Source: Pseudoselenomonas ruminantium (GTDB lineage Bacteria > Bacillota > Negativicutes > Selenomonadales > Selenomonadaceae). From it: 13,996 nucleotides of DNA. The notes beneath the pieces were generated by a model. It had not been told where the DNA came from, searched no databases, and was given only the letters and a program-made list of their open reading frames with translations. Below are positions 13,737 to 13,996 of this stretch, piece after piece (within the stretch, counting starts at the first letter, position 1; each line of letters starts with the position of its first letter). The position numbers and the translations under genes are program-made. The DNA lies in the NCBI GenBank assembly GCA_002448495.1, contig DJYL01000148.1, forward strand, positions 1 to 13,996. The letters run 5' to 3'.

Positions 13737-13996
13737 ATGTTTGAGATGAAAATGTTCAACACGAAGAAGTTATGGAAGGCCGTCAGCCTCGGCCTGTGCG
13801 GCGCAGCACTGACCGTTATGCTGGCCGGCTGCGGTGCGGATAACAGCAGCAGCGCCGACAAGGGCGTACTGAAAGTTGGCGTGACGAACTTTGCCGATAC
13901 GCTCGAACCCACGCAGAATTTCTTTGGCTGGGTCGTTATGCGTTATGGTCTGGGCGAATGCCTGACGAAATTCGATGACAAGATGAACGTACAGCC
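13737..13996 (+). CDS. Solute-binding lipoprotein of the ABC importer, family 5 (cut by right edge)
   Basis: Only the first 86 codons are present. The N-terminus is a lipoprotein signal: basic stretch NTKKLWK, hydrophobic core, and lipobox LAGC with the acylated Cys at residue 32 counted from ATG 13737. A Ser-rich linker (ADNSSSADK) follows, then VLKVGVTNFADTLEPTQNFF, which fits the start of the peptide/nickel solute-binding family (SBP_bac_5), as expected beside DppBC-type permeases. The start is uncertain: AAAGGGG (13727-13733) is close to ATG 13737 (three bases) and rather far from ATG 13746 (twelve); both are in frame and neither affects the mature protein. The gene should capture the substrate outside the membrane. 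Ligand-binding residues are beyond the window. Confidence 0.85.
   Translation, partial: MFEMKMFNTKKLWKAVSLGLCGAALTVMLAGCGADNSSSADKGVLKVGVTNFADTLEPTQNFFGWVVMRYGLGECLTKFDDKMNVQ

Noticed and set aside
1..13996. Mobile elements, CRISPR arrays, tRNA or rRNA genes
   Set aside because: No transposase, integrase, direct-repeat array, target-site duplication or structural RNA other than the riboswitch was seen on either strand.

Overview
The window looks like chromosomal DNA from an anaerobic Firmicute, most likely of the Negativicutes/Selenomonas type (inference). The grounds are a PASTA-domain Ser/Thr kinase followed by rsgA and rpe (a Firmicute order), the oxygen-independent cobalamin gene cbiD, strong AGGAGG-type ribosome binding sites and a moderate G+C content. 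I cannot name the species from sequence alone. All genes found lie on the + strand.

Region 1 (1-10129) is a tightly packed train of nine genes with gaps of 37 bases or fewer, or overlaps: a left-truncated SEDS glycosyltransferase (FtsW/RodA family), a class B penicillin-binding protein, a PASTA-domain Ser/Thr kinase, the ribosome GTPase RsgA, ribulose-phosphate 3-epimerase, QueC, the type IB GTP cyclohydrolase FolE2, a UPF0104/YbhN-type membrane protein, CbiD and CbiE. The first three form a module for septal or lateral peptidoglycan synthesis with its own sensor kinase. QueC and FolE2 supply two steps towards preQ0/queuosine, and CbiD and CbiE two steps of corrin ring methylation. No internal terminator or clear internal promoter was seen, so one long transcript is possible.

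Region 2 (10130-11550) holds a MATE-family exporter. In front of it are an odd C6G6 palindrome and a 12-bp inverted repeat that overlaps the likely promoter and abuts the ribosome binding site, which looks like an operator.

Region 3 (11551-13996) opens with a 408-base gene-free stretch containing a cobalamin riboswitch aptamer (about 11622-11781) and a strong intrinsic terminator (11863-11898) as its expression platform. Below it are two permeases of the dipeptide/nickel ABC family and the start of a lipoprotein solute-binding protein cut by the right edge. Riboswitch control makes cobalt or a corrinoid-related compound the likeliest substrate.

Most genes here belong to known families. The parts most worth following are the riboswitch-controlled Nik/Dpp-type importer, the operator-like repeat ahead of the MATE gene, and the mixture of wall, queuosine and B12 genes in one train. 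I saw no mobile element, CRISPR array, tRNA or rRNA, and nothing that clearly amounts to a new system.
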